Positions 33,858 through 40,916 of a stretch of 40,916 nt of DNA are shown piece after piece (position 1 is the first letter of the stretch; each line of letters begins with the position of its first letter). The stretch covers positions 1 to 40,916 of the forward strand of contig DIXH01000056.1 in NCBI GenBank assembly GCA_002428605.1, written 5' to 3'. The notes below the pieces were generated by a model, which saw nothing but the letters and a program-made list of their open reading frames with translations, had not been told where the DNA came from and ran no database searches. The translations under genes were made by a program, and so were the position numbers. This DNA is from Clostridiaceae bacterium UBA6085. Lineage in GTDB: Bacteria > Bacillota > Clostridia > Clostridiales > Clostridiaceae.

Positions 33858-34502
33858 CTACAGATATTTAAGCATCATGAGGCTCTTTGGCTGCCTCTGG
33901 AAGCTTGCTGATATTATGAATGAAGTAAGCTCGCCGATTTCATCGACAGTTTCCTTTGAAACATTCAATATGTGGATCTTCTGCAGGTCCGTCCTCTGCA
34001 GGAATTCACACGCTTTTCTTGCTCCCTGTGAGATCCTTACCTGGGACATGCCATCATCGGCTGATACCCCTGACGACCTGATTACCTTAAGCTCAAAGGC
34101 CCTTGCGACATATTCGGGCTCCAATGCCTTCGATTCAAGTATATAGAGGGCTGTGACAAGTTCCCTGTAAAGTTCCCGGTCCGGCTCGCTATCCATTGTC
34201 ACAATGTCGCAGAGCTCCAGAAAATATGATCCGTAGGTCAGAAGGACCAGGTCTTCCTTCAGTCCCTTGAATGTTGTTATCACAGACCCTTCGTTCAGGG
34301 TGTGCATGGATTTCCCCCTGTAGAGCATGAATTCCCCCAGAAGCAGAGGCATTGCCAGAGACTGCATCCTGCTCTTCTGGTTTCTGACACCTTTGCATAG
34401 GACGGAAACCTTCCCCAGCTCCTCGGTGAATATCCACATGAGCTTGTCTTTTTCCTTGAAATCCATGGTCTTGAGGACTATGCCCCTTACCTTTTCCTGC
34501 AT
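33858..34502 (-). CDS. recO: DNA repair protein RecO, lacking the zinc-binding motif
   Basis: 214 residues, shorter than the usual ~245. RecO anneals DNA and helps load RecA with RecF/RecR. The OB-fold N-terminus is typical (VRGIVLKTMDFKEKDKLMWIFTEE and GKVSVLCKGVRNQKSR, shown in part). In the C-terminal domain the normal insert carrying four cysteines (CxxC...CxxC) is missing. ELKVIRSSGVSADDG runs directly into MSQVRISQGARKACEFL. It abuts era exactly. Function probably retained, but metal binding is not expected. Confidence 0.88.
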   Translation of the reverse strand: MQEKVRGIVLKTMDFKEKDKLMWIFTEELGKVSVLCKGVRNQKSRMQSLAMPLLLGEFMLYRGKSMHTLNEGSVITTFKGLKEDLVLLTYGSYFLELCDIVTMDSEPDRELYRELVTALYILESKALEPEYVARAFELKVIRSSGVSADDGMSQVRISQGARKACEFLQRTDLQKIHILNVSKETVDEIGELTSFIISASFQRQPKSLMMLKYL

Positions 34503-35387
34503 CTAGTCCTTATAACCGAGATCCTTCAGGATCGTTGAGTTATCTCTCCAGTCCTTTCTCACCTTGACGAAGGTCTTCAGGTCAACCTTACCTCCAAGGA
34601 ATTTCTCGATATCCTCCCTTGCCCACTGTCCGATCTTTTTCAGTGTCTGCCCTTCCTTGCCTATTATTATCCCCTTGTGGCTGTCCTTTTCGCATATGAT
34701 GTCAGCTTCGATGGTAAAGTTGCCATTTTCCTTTTCCTTGAAGGTCACTATCTCGACAGCTATGCCGTGAGGTATCTCCTGGTTAAGGAGCTTCAGGGCC
34801 TTCTCCCTTATGGTCTCGGCTACAATGAATTTCTCCTGCACATCTGCAAGCATGTCCTCAGGATAATACATGGGTCCTTCAGGGATGTACTTCTTCATTA
34901 GGTTTATAAGCTCTTCCGTATTTTTTCCCCTGAGAGCTGAAATCGGAAGTATCTCGGCAAAATCCATGTATGCCGAATAGTTCTTGAGGGTTTCAGCTAC
35001 CTTTCCGGAGGTGCTTTCATCCGTCTTGTTTACAAGAAGGAAAACAGGGATTGAAATCCCCTTGAGGCTTTCCAGTATATGTGTGTCCGCAGTGCTTACC
35101 AAGCCTTCCGCGGTAGTCATGAACACGACTATGTCCACCTGGTTGAAGGTATCCCTGGCAGATGATACCATGTATTCCCCGAGCTTGTGCCTCGGCTTAT
35201 GGATTCCCGGAGTATCCACGAACACTATCTGGCACTCCTTGTCCGTATATATTGCCTGAAGGTTCTTCCTGGTCGTCTGCGGCTTGTTTGAAACTATCGA
35301 TATCTTCTCGCCCATAAGATGGTTGAGGAGGGTTGATTTTCCAACATTTGGCCTTCCTACTATTGTCACGAATCCTGATTTAAACAT
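34503..35387 (-). CDS. era: GTPase Era
   Basis: 294 residues. Ras-like GTPase with a C-terminal KH domain that binds the 3' end of 16S rRNA during 30S assembly. G1 GRPNVGKST, G2/G3 region SNKPQTTRKNLQAIYT and VDTPGIHKPRHKLG, G4 NKTD, and KH motif IIIGKEGQTLKKIGQWARED. ATG at 35387 (MFKSGFVTIVG) has AAAGGAG 7 bases upstream and overlaps the end of cdd by 8 bases. It abuts recO. Confidence 0.96.
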   Translation of the reverse strand: MFKSGFVTIVGRPNVGKSTLLNHLMGEKISIVSNKPQTTRKNLQAIYTDKECQIVFVDTPGIHKPRHKLGEYMVSSARDTFNQVDIVVFMTTAEGLVSTADTHILESLKGISIPVFLLVNKTDESTSGKVAETLKNYSAYMDFAEILPISALRGKNTEELINLMKKYIPEGPMYYPEDMLADVQEKFIVAETIREKALKLLNQEIPHGIAVEIVTFKEKENGNFTIEADIICEKDSHKGIIIGKEGQTLKKIGQWAREDIEKFLGGKVDLKTFVKVRKDWRDNSTILKDLGYKD

Positions 35388-35802
35388 CCTGTTTCTCCTT
35401 TGCTTTTGACAGCGCATCCTTTGTGAACGCGCCTGGAAGTATCTCTTCCAGTGTCTTTACCATATATTCCTTCTCGTTCATGGCGATTATAACCGGAATA
35501 TCGCTCCTGTCTGCGAATTCCACCATTACCTGCCTGCATATCCCGCAGGGGTAGGTATATGAGTTCAAGTCGCCGACCACAGCAATCGCCGTTATCTTTT
35601 TCTTTCCCAATGCCACAGCTGTAAATATCGCTGTCCTTTCGGCGCAGTTCGTTGCACCGTATGACGCATTTTCAACGTTGCAGCCTGAAACTATTTCACC
35701 GTCCTCTGTGAGGACTGCAGCCCCCACCTTGAAATGCGAGTACGGAACATAAGCATTTTCCCGTGCTGACAGCGCAGCCTCTATAAGTTTCCCGTATTCC
35801 AA
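35380..35802 (-). CDS. cdd: Cytidine deaminase
   Basis: 140 residues, tetrameric class. Zinc and catalytic motifs are complete: CNVENASYGATNCAERTAIF (C-A-E) and PCGICRQV (PCxxC). Salvages cytidine/deoxycytidine to uridine. The start is TTG, supported by GGGAGG 7 bases upstream. It lies between the lipid kinase fusion and era, the usual Firmicutes position. Confidence 0.95.
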   Translation of the reverse strand: MEYGKLIEAALSARENAYVPYSHFKVGAAVLTEDGEIVSGCNVENASYGATNCAERTAIFTAVALGKKKITAIAVVGDLNSYTYPCGICRQVMVEFADRSDIPVIIAMNEKEYMVKTLEEILPGAFTKDALSKAKEKQDV

Positions 35803-35814
35803 AACAAAACCTCC

Positions 35815-36516
35815 CTAATAGCCGAATAACCTGAAAATGAGGATCGTGGCCAGAAACCCAAGGAGTCCTCCCACAACGACTTCCTTTGCGCTGTGGACCT
35901 TTGAATCCACTCTGGACTGAGCAACGATGAGTGCCATAAGATACGAGAGTGTCATGACTATCGCGGATTCTGAGAGGTAGCTCACCATTGTTGCTATTGA
36001 GAAGGCTATGGCAGCATGGCCTGATGGCATGCCTCCCTTCAGCGGTGTGCCTTCACCGATAACCGCTTTCGTAAGGATGACAGCCAATGAAACCAGTATG
36101 AACACAACAAGCACTAGATAAGGGCTTGAGTGTTTGACCAGCTGGATACCATTGTAGGTCATTGAAGTTATCTCGTTCCAGAACAGGAAATAGCCAACGA
36201 CCACAGCATTTATGGTAGTCAGCAGAACCGCAGCCGCTGCCGTGTTCTTTGCTACCTTTGCCAGCGGGTGGTAGTGGTTAGTCGTCAGGTCGATCGTCGC
36301 TTCAACCGCCGTGTTGAACAGCTCTGCAGACATTACCAGTGTTATGGTAAGGCACAGCACCAGAAGTTCAACCTTGGTTATCCTTGTGAACAGCGCAAGC
36401 ACCAGCACAAGTATTGACGTGACGACGTGGATCTTCATGTTTCGCTGTGTCCTGACGGCATATATCAGTCCTTCAATAGCATAGTTGAAGCTGTCGAGGA
36501 GCCCCTTCATCTTCAT
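35815..36516 (-). CDS. Diacylglycerol/undecaprenol kinase fused to PAP2 phosphatase
   Basis: 233 residues. Residues of about 1-110 are a DagK-type kinase with three helices. The hallmark SAELFNTAVEATIDLTT is present, along with FNYAIEGLIYAVRTQRNMKIH. The rest is a PAP2 membrane phosphatase domain with PSGHAAIAFSIAT and SRVDSKVHSAKEVVVGGLLG. Kinase and phosphatase in one chain should act on the same lipid pool (undecaprenol/undecaprenyl-phosphate or diacylglycerol/phosphatidate). ATG at 36516 has GGGAG 8 bases upstream. GTG at 36525 overlaps the ybeY stop. Confidence 0.85.
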   Translation of the reverse strand: MKMKGLLDSFNYAIEGLIYAVRTQRNMKIHVVTSILVLVLALFTRITKVELLVLCLTITLVMSAELFNTAVEATIDLTTNHYHPLAKVAKNTAAAAVLLTTINAVVVGYFLFWNEITSMTYNGIQLVKHSSPYLVLVVFILVSLAVILTKAVIGEGTPLKGGMPSGHAAIAFSIATMVSYLSESAIVMTLSYLMALIVAQSRVDSKVHSAKEVVVGGLLGFLATILIFRLFGY

Positions 36517-36521
36517 ATCCG

Positions 36522-37025
36522 TCACTCCCTGATTATCTCAAGCATGCCAAGGATATCCTCTTCACGTTTCCTCATCCTGGCCTTGTCTGCATCCTCCATA
36601 TGGTCATACCCAAGCAGATGGAGCATCGAATGCACCACAAGATAGCAGAACTCCCTCTTTAATGAATGTCCGAATTCAGCAGCCTGCTCTGAAGCCCTTT
36701 CCAGAGAGATCACAATATCTCCAAGCATCAGCTCCTCCCCATTGTAGTATTGGGCAGGAAACCTCTTTCCTGAGTGCTCGTCCTTGAATACCGAGCCTTC
36801 CTTGTATTCGATCATCGGGAAAGAAAGGACATCTGTAACCTCATCCTTTTCCCTCGTATCGCTGTTTATTTCCCTGATCCCGTCGTTGTCGACAACCAGT
36901 ATGTCGACCTCGAAGCTGCCTTTCACTCCCTCTTCCCTTGCAGCAAGTTCTATCGCACTTGCTGCAGCCTCTTTTATCTCATCTGAAAGCGCCAGCTTTT
37001 CCTGTTCATCGCTGAAGTTTATCAT
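36522..37025 (-). CDS. ybeY: Endoribonuclease YbeY
   Basis: 167 residues. Metal-dependent RNase for 16S rRNA 3'-end maturation and ribosome quality control. The zinc motif HSMLHLLGYDHMED (H-x3-H-x5-H) is intact, preceded by LMLGDIVISLERASEQAAEF. A small insertion (EHSGKRFPAQYYNGEE) sits between the VTDVLSFPM strand and LGDIVIS. The start overlaps the pgpH stop as ATGA. Confidence 0.95.
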   Translation of the reverse strand: MINFSDEQEKLALSDEIKEAAASAIELAAREEGVKGSFEVDILVVDNDGIREINSDTREKDEVTDVLSFPMIEYKEGSVFKDEHSGKRFPAQYYNGEELMLGDIVISLERASEQAAEFGHSLKREFCYLVVHSMLHLLGYDHMEDADKARMRKREEDILGMLEIIRE

Positions 37026-39085
37026 ACCTGCACCTGCCTGTCCTGTAGTTTTTTTCTTTTGTCTTCCGGATATTCTATCCTCTCATGATACATGGATGAA
37101 AGTGTCTTAAGGAAGCTGTTCCTTATAAGACTGACCTCCCTGTAGGTAAGGTCGCACTCATCAAGCTGCCCGTCATCCTGCTTGTCCCTTATGACCTTGT
37201 ATACCATGGCCTGTACCTTGCCTTCCGTAGGTTCCTGAAGGCTTCTGACAGACGCTTCCACAGTGTCCGCAAGCATCATTATACCAGCTTCCTTGGATTT
37301 AGGCCTGGGGCCAGGATACCTGAAGTCATCCTCGTTTACCTCATCCGGCTTGTCAGAGCTGTTCTTCTGTGTCACATAGAAGTATTTCACGAGTGTAGTG
37401 CCATGGTGCTGGGTTATCATTTCCCTGAGCTCCAGCGGAAGCTTGGCCTTCTCAGCCATCTCCAGTCCAACCTTCACATGGCTTGTAATTATAAGTGTCG
37501 AAAGGTTCGGGGTTATCTCATTGTGCGGATTGCTGCAGCCGATCTGGTTCTCCTTGAAGAACTTCGGCCTTGAAAGCTTTCCTATGTCGTGATAGTAGGA
37601 GCCGACTCTAAGCAGGATCGTATTTGCACCGACAATCTCGCCTGCAGCTTCGGCAAGGTTTCCCACCATTATGCTGTGCTGGTATGTTCCCGGAGCCTCC
37701 ATCTGAAGCCTTTTAAGAAGCGGATTGTTTGGGTTTGAAAGTTCAAGCAGCTTGATCTCAGTCACGATATTGAAAAGATTCTCAAGTATCGGCAGAACAC
37801 CTATGACAAGCACTCCCGAAACAATGCAGGCTGCTCCCGCTATGGCTCCGTTTATGATCATTTCCCTGGACGCACCTGATACGATGAATCCCATACCGCA
37901 TGATAAGAGGAATGCCATTACTCCTACAAGAGTTGAGGATTTGACAATATCATTCCTCTCCTCGACCCTCTTGAGCAGAATTATGCTGAGGACCGACGTA
38001 AGCATCATAAGTACAATGACCTGAGGGTCAAAGCCGGTCATAGTGCTTACAAGGATGCTATTAAGGATCGACATGGTCTGGCCTATCCTCTTTTTTGTAA
38101 GTATCATGAGAAGCATCGGCGAGAATGTGTATGGCAGCGCATAGGGGCTTATGATTATCATGGCCCTTGATATCGCAGTTGACAGGAGCAGTATTGCAAA
38201 TATCAGCATCACTGACTTTCTGTTTGTCGCAAGGTCCCTGTAATACTTGTTAAGGTAGAACAGGATTATGCCATATACTACAATGACTCCTATGCCAAGG
38301 CCGACGAATGGAAGTAAATCCCCTCCGCCACTTGCAAGATATCCGAAATCATCAAGAAGAGCCAGCTGATATTCCCTGACAGGCTCCCCTTCCTTTACTA
38401 TAGTCTGGTTTGCCTTGATCACAACAGGATTGACCTTTGCTGCGGCATCTGTCTTCAGCTCCTCAGTCAGGGCTTCATCGAAGATGTAATTCGGCCTGAC
38501 AAGGGGAAGCATCACCTTCCAGATTGCCGATACGGCTGCATCACTTTCAGCGATCGCCTCCACAGAGGACCTGAGACTCCCGGTAGCCTTCTCAAGCTCA
38601 CCCTGGTCATCCTCTTCAATCACAGAGGAATACACCTCGGTAAGCTTCTCGCTGATCTCTGTAACCATGCTTCTCAGGACTTCATTGCTCAAAGAAATCA
38701 AGGCCATGTACTCATCAGCTGAAATACCTGACCCGGTTTTAGATGCGAGCGACTCTGCCCTCTCTTCATCTGTGGTAAAAAAAGCTTTCTCGGATATCAC
38801 CGAGTTGAAGAAGTCGCTTACAGCCTTCTGAAGCGCCCTCCTTACCTCAACGTCCTCGCTGTACTGCGCCTGGATGCTGTCTCTTGCATCCTCTGTCAAG
38901 GCTTCTGTTGTAACCTTGTCAACAGTATCGTAAGCTGCCTTGAAGTCCACCGGTGAGATATCGCCCACCTTGATCTCATATTTCTTGCTTACAAGCGTCG
39001 TGCTGAGTATCCCGAAGCTTATGGCGGCTGCGGCAAATGCCGCTAGTATCATCCATATAATGTCTTTTCTGTTCAATTCATTCAT
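37022..39085 (-). CDS. pgpH: PgpH-type 7TM HD-domain phosphohydrolase
   Basis: 687 residues. One N-terminal TM helix, an extracellular 7TMR-HDED domain (about residues 40-265) with SPVDFKAAYDTVDKV, seven transmembrane helices (7TMR-HD, about 275-460), and a cytoplasmic HD domain with GTYQHSIMVGNLAEAAGE, GSYYHDIGKLSRPKFFKENQ and ITQHHGTTLVKYFY. Characterised relatives hydrolyse cyclic di-AMP to pApA. First gene of pgpH-ybeY-dgk/pap2-cdd-era-recO. The ybeY partner phoH, often upstream, is not here. AAAGGA lies 7-9 bases before the ATG. Confidence 0.94.
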   Translation of the reverse strand: MNELNRKDIIWMILAAFAAAAISFGILSTTLVSKKYEIKVGDISPVDFKAAYDTVDKVTTEALTEDARDSIQAQYSEDVEVRRALQKAVSDFFNSVISEKAFFTTDEERAESLASKTGSGISADEYMALISLSNEVLRSMVTEISEKLTEVYSSVIEEDDQGELEKATGSLRSSVEAIAESDAAVSAIWKVMLPLVRPNYIFDEALTEELKTDAAAKVNPVVIKANQTIVKEGEPVREYQLALLDDFGYLASGGGDLLPFVGLGIGVIVVYGIILFYLNKYYRDLATNRKSVMLIFAILLLSTAISRAMIIISPYALPYTFSPMLLMILTKKRIGQTMSILNSILVSTMTGFDPQVIVLMMLTSVLSIILLKRVEERNDIVKSSTLVGVMAFLLSCGMGFIVSGASREMIINGAIAGAACIVSGVLVIGVLPILENLFNIVTEIKLLELSNPNNPLLKRLQMEAPGTYQHSIMVGNLAEAAGEIVGANTILLRVGSYYHDIGKLSRPKFFKENQIGCSNPHNEITPNLSTLIITSHVKVGLEMAEKAKLPLELREMITQHHGTTLVKYFYVTQKNSSDKPDEVNEDDFRYPGPRPKSKEAGIMMLADTVEASVRSLQEPTEGKVQAMVYKVIRDKQDDGQLDECDLTYREVSLIRNSFLKTLSSMYHERIEYPEDKRKKLQDRQVQV

Positions 39086-39149
39086 CGGAGCATCCTTTAC
39101 TTTAGAATAATACCAATTTTACCATATATCGGCGCAAATGGCATTTTTC

Positions 39150-40130
39150 CTAAAACACAACAATATCTCTGCCACTTCCTGTCTGCCTGTTCGTGAGATT
39201 TTCCTTCAATTCACCAAACGGGACCCTTTTCCTGACCAGTAGACCAAGAACATCCGATTTCCAATCGCAGGCAAGCTTTTCCCAGATACGTTCCCTCTTC
39301 TCCTCGCTTACGAGTACGGAATTTATTCCTGCCAGAGTCACTCCTCTCAGTATGAATGGGAATACTGTGGATTCGAACCTGACTCCAGAGGCATTTCCGC
39401 TGATTGCGGCAATTCCGTCATTGTCGATTTCGCTGAGTATGGAGGCAACTGATGCCCCTCCGGTTGCATCAATGCATGCAGACCACTTGATAGGAGAAAG
39501 AGGCTTCTTCGGAGGCATGACCTCAGTGAACGGAATCACTTCGCTGGCACCAAGCTCCATGAGCCACGAAGCGCTTTCCATGTCTCTCACAGCTGCTGTC
39601 ACATTGTAACCAAGCTTTGCGAGTATGGCTATCGCATGGGATCCCACTCCGCCTGTTGCTCCGGTTACCAGTATCCTTCCCTTTTCAGGCTTAATGCCCT
39701 TTTCTAGCACCGCATCAACTGAAAGTGCGGCAGTGAAGCCTGCAGTGCCGTATATCATGGACTCCTCCAGTGTCAACCCAGGATTCAGCTTCACCAGCAT
39801 ATCCTTTCTCACTTCTGCATATTCCCTGAAGCCGCCGTTGAAGTCCGTGCCAAAGCCATAGCCTGTCACGACTACAGCATCACCCTCTTCAAGTCCCTCA
39901 GCATTGCTTTCAGCAATTACACCGGCAAAATCGATTCCCGGAACCATGGGGAACGACCTTATCACCTTTGTCTCCGGGTCTACCGCCAGCCTGTCCTTAT
40001 AGTTGACCGATGAATAGTGTATGCGTACCCGCACCTCAGAATCGGCCAGTTCCCTGAATTCCATATCCTTGTAGACAAGCTCATAGCCGGCCTCGTTCCT
40101 GTCCATTACCAGCGCCTTGTATTCAACCAT
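39150..40130 (-). CDS. YhdH/AcuI-type NADPH-dependent acrylyl-CoA/quinone reductase
   Basis: 326 residues, medium-chain dehydrogenase/reductase family without catalytic zinc. Typical YhdH-family sequence SSVNYKDRLAVD, FPMVPGIDFAGVI, the Rossmann motif ILVTGATGGVGSHAIAILAK and the C-terminal LTNRQTGSGRDIVVF-type end. Relatives reduce acryloyl-CoA or quinones with NADPH. The physiological substrate here is unknown. AGGAGG lies 9 bases upstream of the ATG. A promoter with an extended -10 (TG-T-TATAGT, hexamer at 40171-40176) precedes it. Single-gene unit. Confidence 0.9.
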   Translation of the reverse strand: MVEYKALVMDRNEAGYELVYKDMEFRELADSEVRVRIHYSSVNYKDRLAVDPETKVIRSFPMVPGIDFAGVIAESNAEGLEEGDAVVVTGYGFGTDFNGGFREYAEVRKDMLVKLNPGLTLEESMIYGTAGFTAALSVDAVLEKGIKPEKGRILVTGATGGVGSHAIAILAKLGYNVTAAVRDMESASWLMELGASEVIPFTEVMPPKKPLSPIKWSACIDATGGASVASILSEIDNDGIAAISGNASGVRFESTVFPFILRGVTLAGINSVLVSEEKRERIWEKLACDWKSDVLGLLVRKRVPFGELKENLTNRQTGSGRDIVVF

Positions 40131-40229
40131 TTAAATTTACCTCCTGAATAAACATATATTCCATATTGAAACTATAACATAACAGGCTGAGGATATTTTG
40201 AATAACCGGTTAATTTTATGGACATGGCA

Positions 40230-40257
40230 AAGGAGAGGCCGACATCGGCCTCTCCTT
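40230..40257 (-). terminator. Hairpin terminator after the flavoprotein gene
   Basis: AAGGAGAGGCCGA and its complement form a perfect 13-bp stem with a 2-base loop (effectively a tetraloop). The following U-tract is short (TTTGCC), but the stem is very stable. It lies 8 bases after the stop. Confidence 0.75.
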
Positions 40258-40265
40258 AAGCTTTG

Positions 40266-40916
40266 CTATTTCATTGTTGCTGCGTTCTTTCCTGCTATCC
40301 TTCCGAATACATTGATGTCCGCAAGCGCGTTTCCGCCAAGCCTGTTGGTTCCATGCAGTCCTCCGGTGACTTCACCGGCTGCATACAGACCCTTGATGAC
40401 GTTGCCGTTTGCATCTATAACCTGGGCATCGGCATTTATGCTGACTCCGCCCATTGTGTGGTGGACAGTCGGAACTCTGGCTCCTGCATAGAAAGGTGCT
40501 GTATCCAGCTTCTTGTCAAACAGTGTCCTTCCGAACTCATCCTTTGCAGTACCATCGACAGCCTTGTTGAAATCCTCAACTGACTTGACGAAAGCAACAG
40601 GATCGACTCCGATCTGCTTTGCAAGGTCTTCAAGGGTATCTGCCTTGAAAGCCCTTCCTGCTGCAACAAGATCATCAATTGTCTCGTTGAAGTTGTTCTT
40701 TGTGTCGCCTGTAGGGTACGAGTTCTTGTCAACAATTACCCACATGTAGGCATCAGTCTGCTCCATGAGAGCCTTTGTCATCGTATCTCTTCTTGCACCC
40801 TCGTCAACGAATCTTTCGCCTTCCTTGTTGACGAATATCCTGTTCTGTACACCCTGCTCAATGTTTCCGCTGAGGCTTCCCGTTACCGGGTCTCCCATTG
40901 GCAGAAGCTGGATGTA
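40266..40916 (-). CDS. Fumarate reductase/flavocytochrome c-type flavoprotein, N-terminus cut off
   Basis: 216 residues are visible. The frame continues beyond the window edge, beginning YIQLLPMGDP, so this is the C-terminal part. Features of the FAD_binding_2 family are GERFVDEGARRDTMTKALM (substrate-domain Arg), HHTMGGVSINADAQV, GLYAAGEVTGGLHGTNRLGG with catalytic-type His/Arg, and NALADINVFGRIAGK. Relatives reduce fumarate, urocanate or other unsaturated acids, often as a periplasmic or membrane electron sink. The specific substrate and any FMN or haem modules cannot be judged here. The ATG at 40898 is internal. Confidence 0.88.
   Translation of the reverse strand, partial: YIQLLPMGDPVTGSLSGNIEQGVQNRIFVNKEGERFVDEGARRDTMTKALMEQTDAYMWVIVDKNSYPTGDTKNNFNETIDDLVAAGRAFKADTLEDLAKQIGVDPVAFVKSVEDFNKAVDGTAKDEFGRTLFDKKLDTAPFYAGARVPTVHHTMGGVSINADAQVIDANGNVIKGLYAAGEVTGGLHGTNRLGGNALADINVFGRIAGKNAATMK

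Noticed and set aside
1..40916. CRISPR arrays, tRNA genes, insertion sequences or prophage genes
   Set aside because: No regularly spaced repeats, cloverleaf-like sequences, transposases or phage genes were recognised on reading the window.

Overview
This window looks like chromosomal DNA from an anaerobic, amino-acid-fermenting member of the Clostridia (Bacillota). The evidence is the two-subunit glycine decarboxylase (gcvPA/gcvPB), a 2-oxoacid:acceptor oxidoreductase, pyruvate phosphate dikinase, a tyrosine phenol-lyase-like enzyme, a T-box leader, class A RNase P RNA, and Firmicutes-type gene clusters (dnaG-rpoD-trmK-nif3 and pgpH-ybeY-dgk-cdd-era-recO). Shine-Dalgarno sequences are strong, and TTG and GTG starts are common. 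The genus cannot be fixed by eye. No tRNA, rRNA, insertion sequence, prophage or CRISPR array was seen.

Layout. 1-408 (+): 3' end of a CAP/SCP-domain protein. 506-2371 (-): a beta-eliminating lyase of the tyrosine phenol-lyase type, preceded by a sigma-A promoter, a T-box riboswitch whose specifier reads UAC (Tyr), and a short Tyr-rich ORF that overlaps the lyase start. 2404-8104 (-): glycine cleavage operon gcvT-gcvH-gcvPA-gcvPB-lplA. A 164-bp remnant of a dihydrolipoamide dehydrogenase (L-protein) gene lies between gcvPB and lplA. 8216-10746 (+): two-gene 2-oxoacid oxidoreductase, divergent from gcv. 10812-11987 (-): MFS transporter. 12110-14613 (-): polar amino acid ABC transporter with a palindromic putative operator over its promoter. 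14701-20637 (-): RNase P RNA, nif3, trmK, a PH-like membrane protein, rpoD and dnaG. 20624-21649 (-): dGTPase-like HD protein. 21864-29811 (-): oppABCDF peptide transporter followed by two small membrane-protein genes. The OppC permease carries an unusual insertion of about 280 residues with internal repeats. 30351-30629 (+): DUF1294 protein. 30687-33323 (-): pyruvate phosphate dikinase. 33538-39085 (-): conserved housekeeping operon pgpH, ybeY, a DagK-PAP2 fusion, cdd, era, a RecO lacking its zinc motif, and a small membrane protein. 39150-40130 (-): YhdH-type reductase. 40266-40916 (-): fumarate-reductase-like flavoprotein, cut by the window end.

How the genes fit together. Peptides and amino acids enter by Opp and the polar amino acid ABC system. 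Glycine is oxidised by the cleavage system, with LplA attaching lipoate to GcvH. 2-Oxoacids are oxidised to acyl-CoA with electrons passed to ferredoxin. PPDK links pyruvate and PEP. The flavoprotein at the end may be an electron sink.

The observations most worth following are the tyrosine T-box in front of a tyrosine phenol-lyase-like gene (the opposite of simple catabolic logic), the short ORF next to it, the decayed L-protein gene, and the repeat-bearing insertion in OppC. All readings are by eye. Family names rest on recognised motifs, not on searches.
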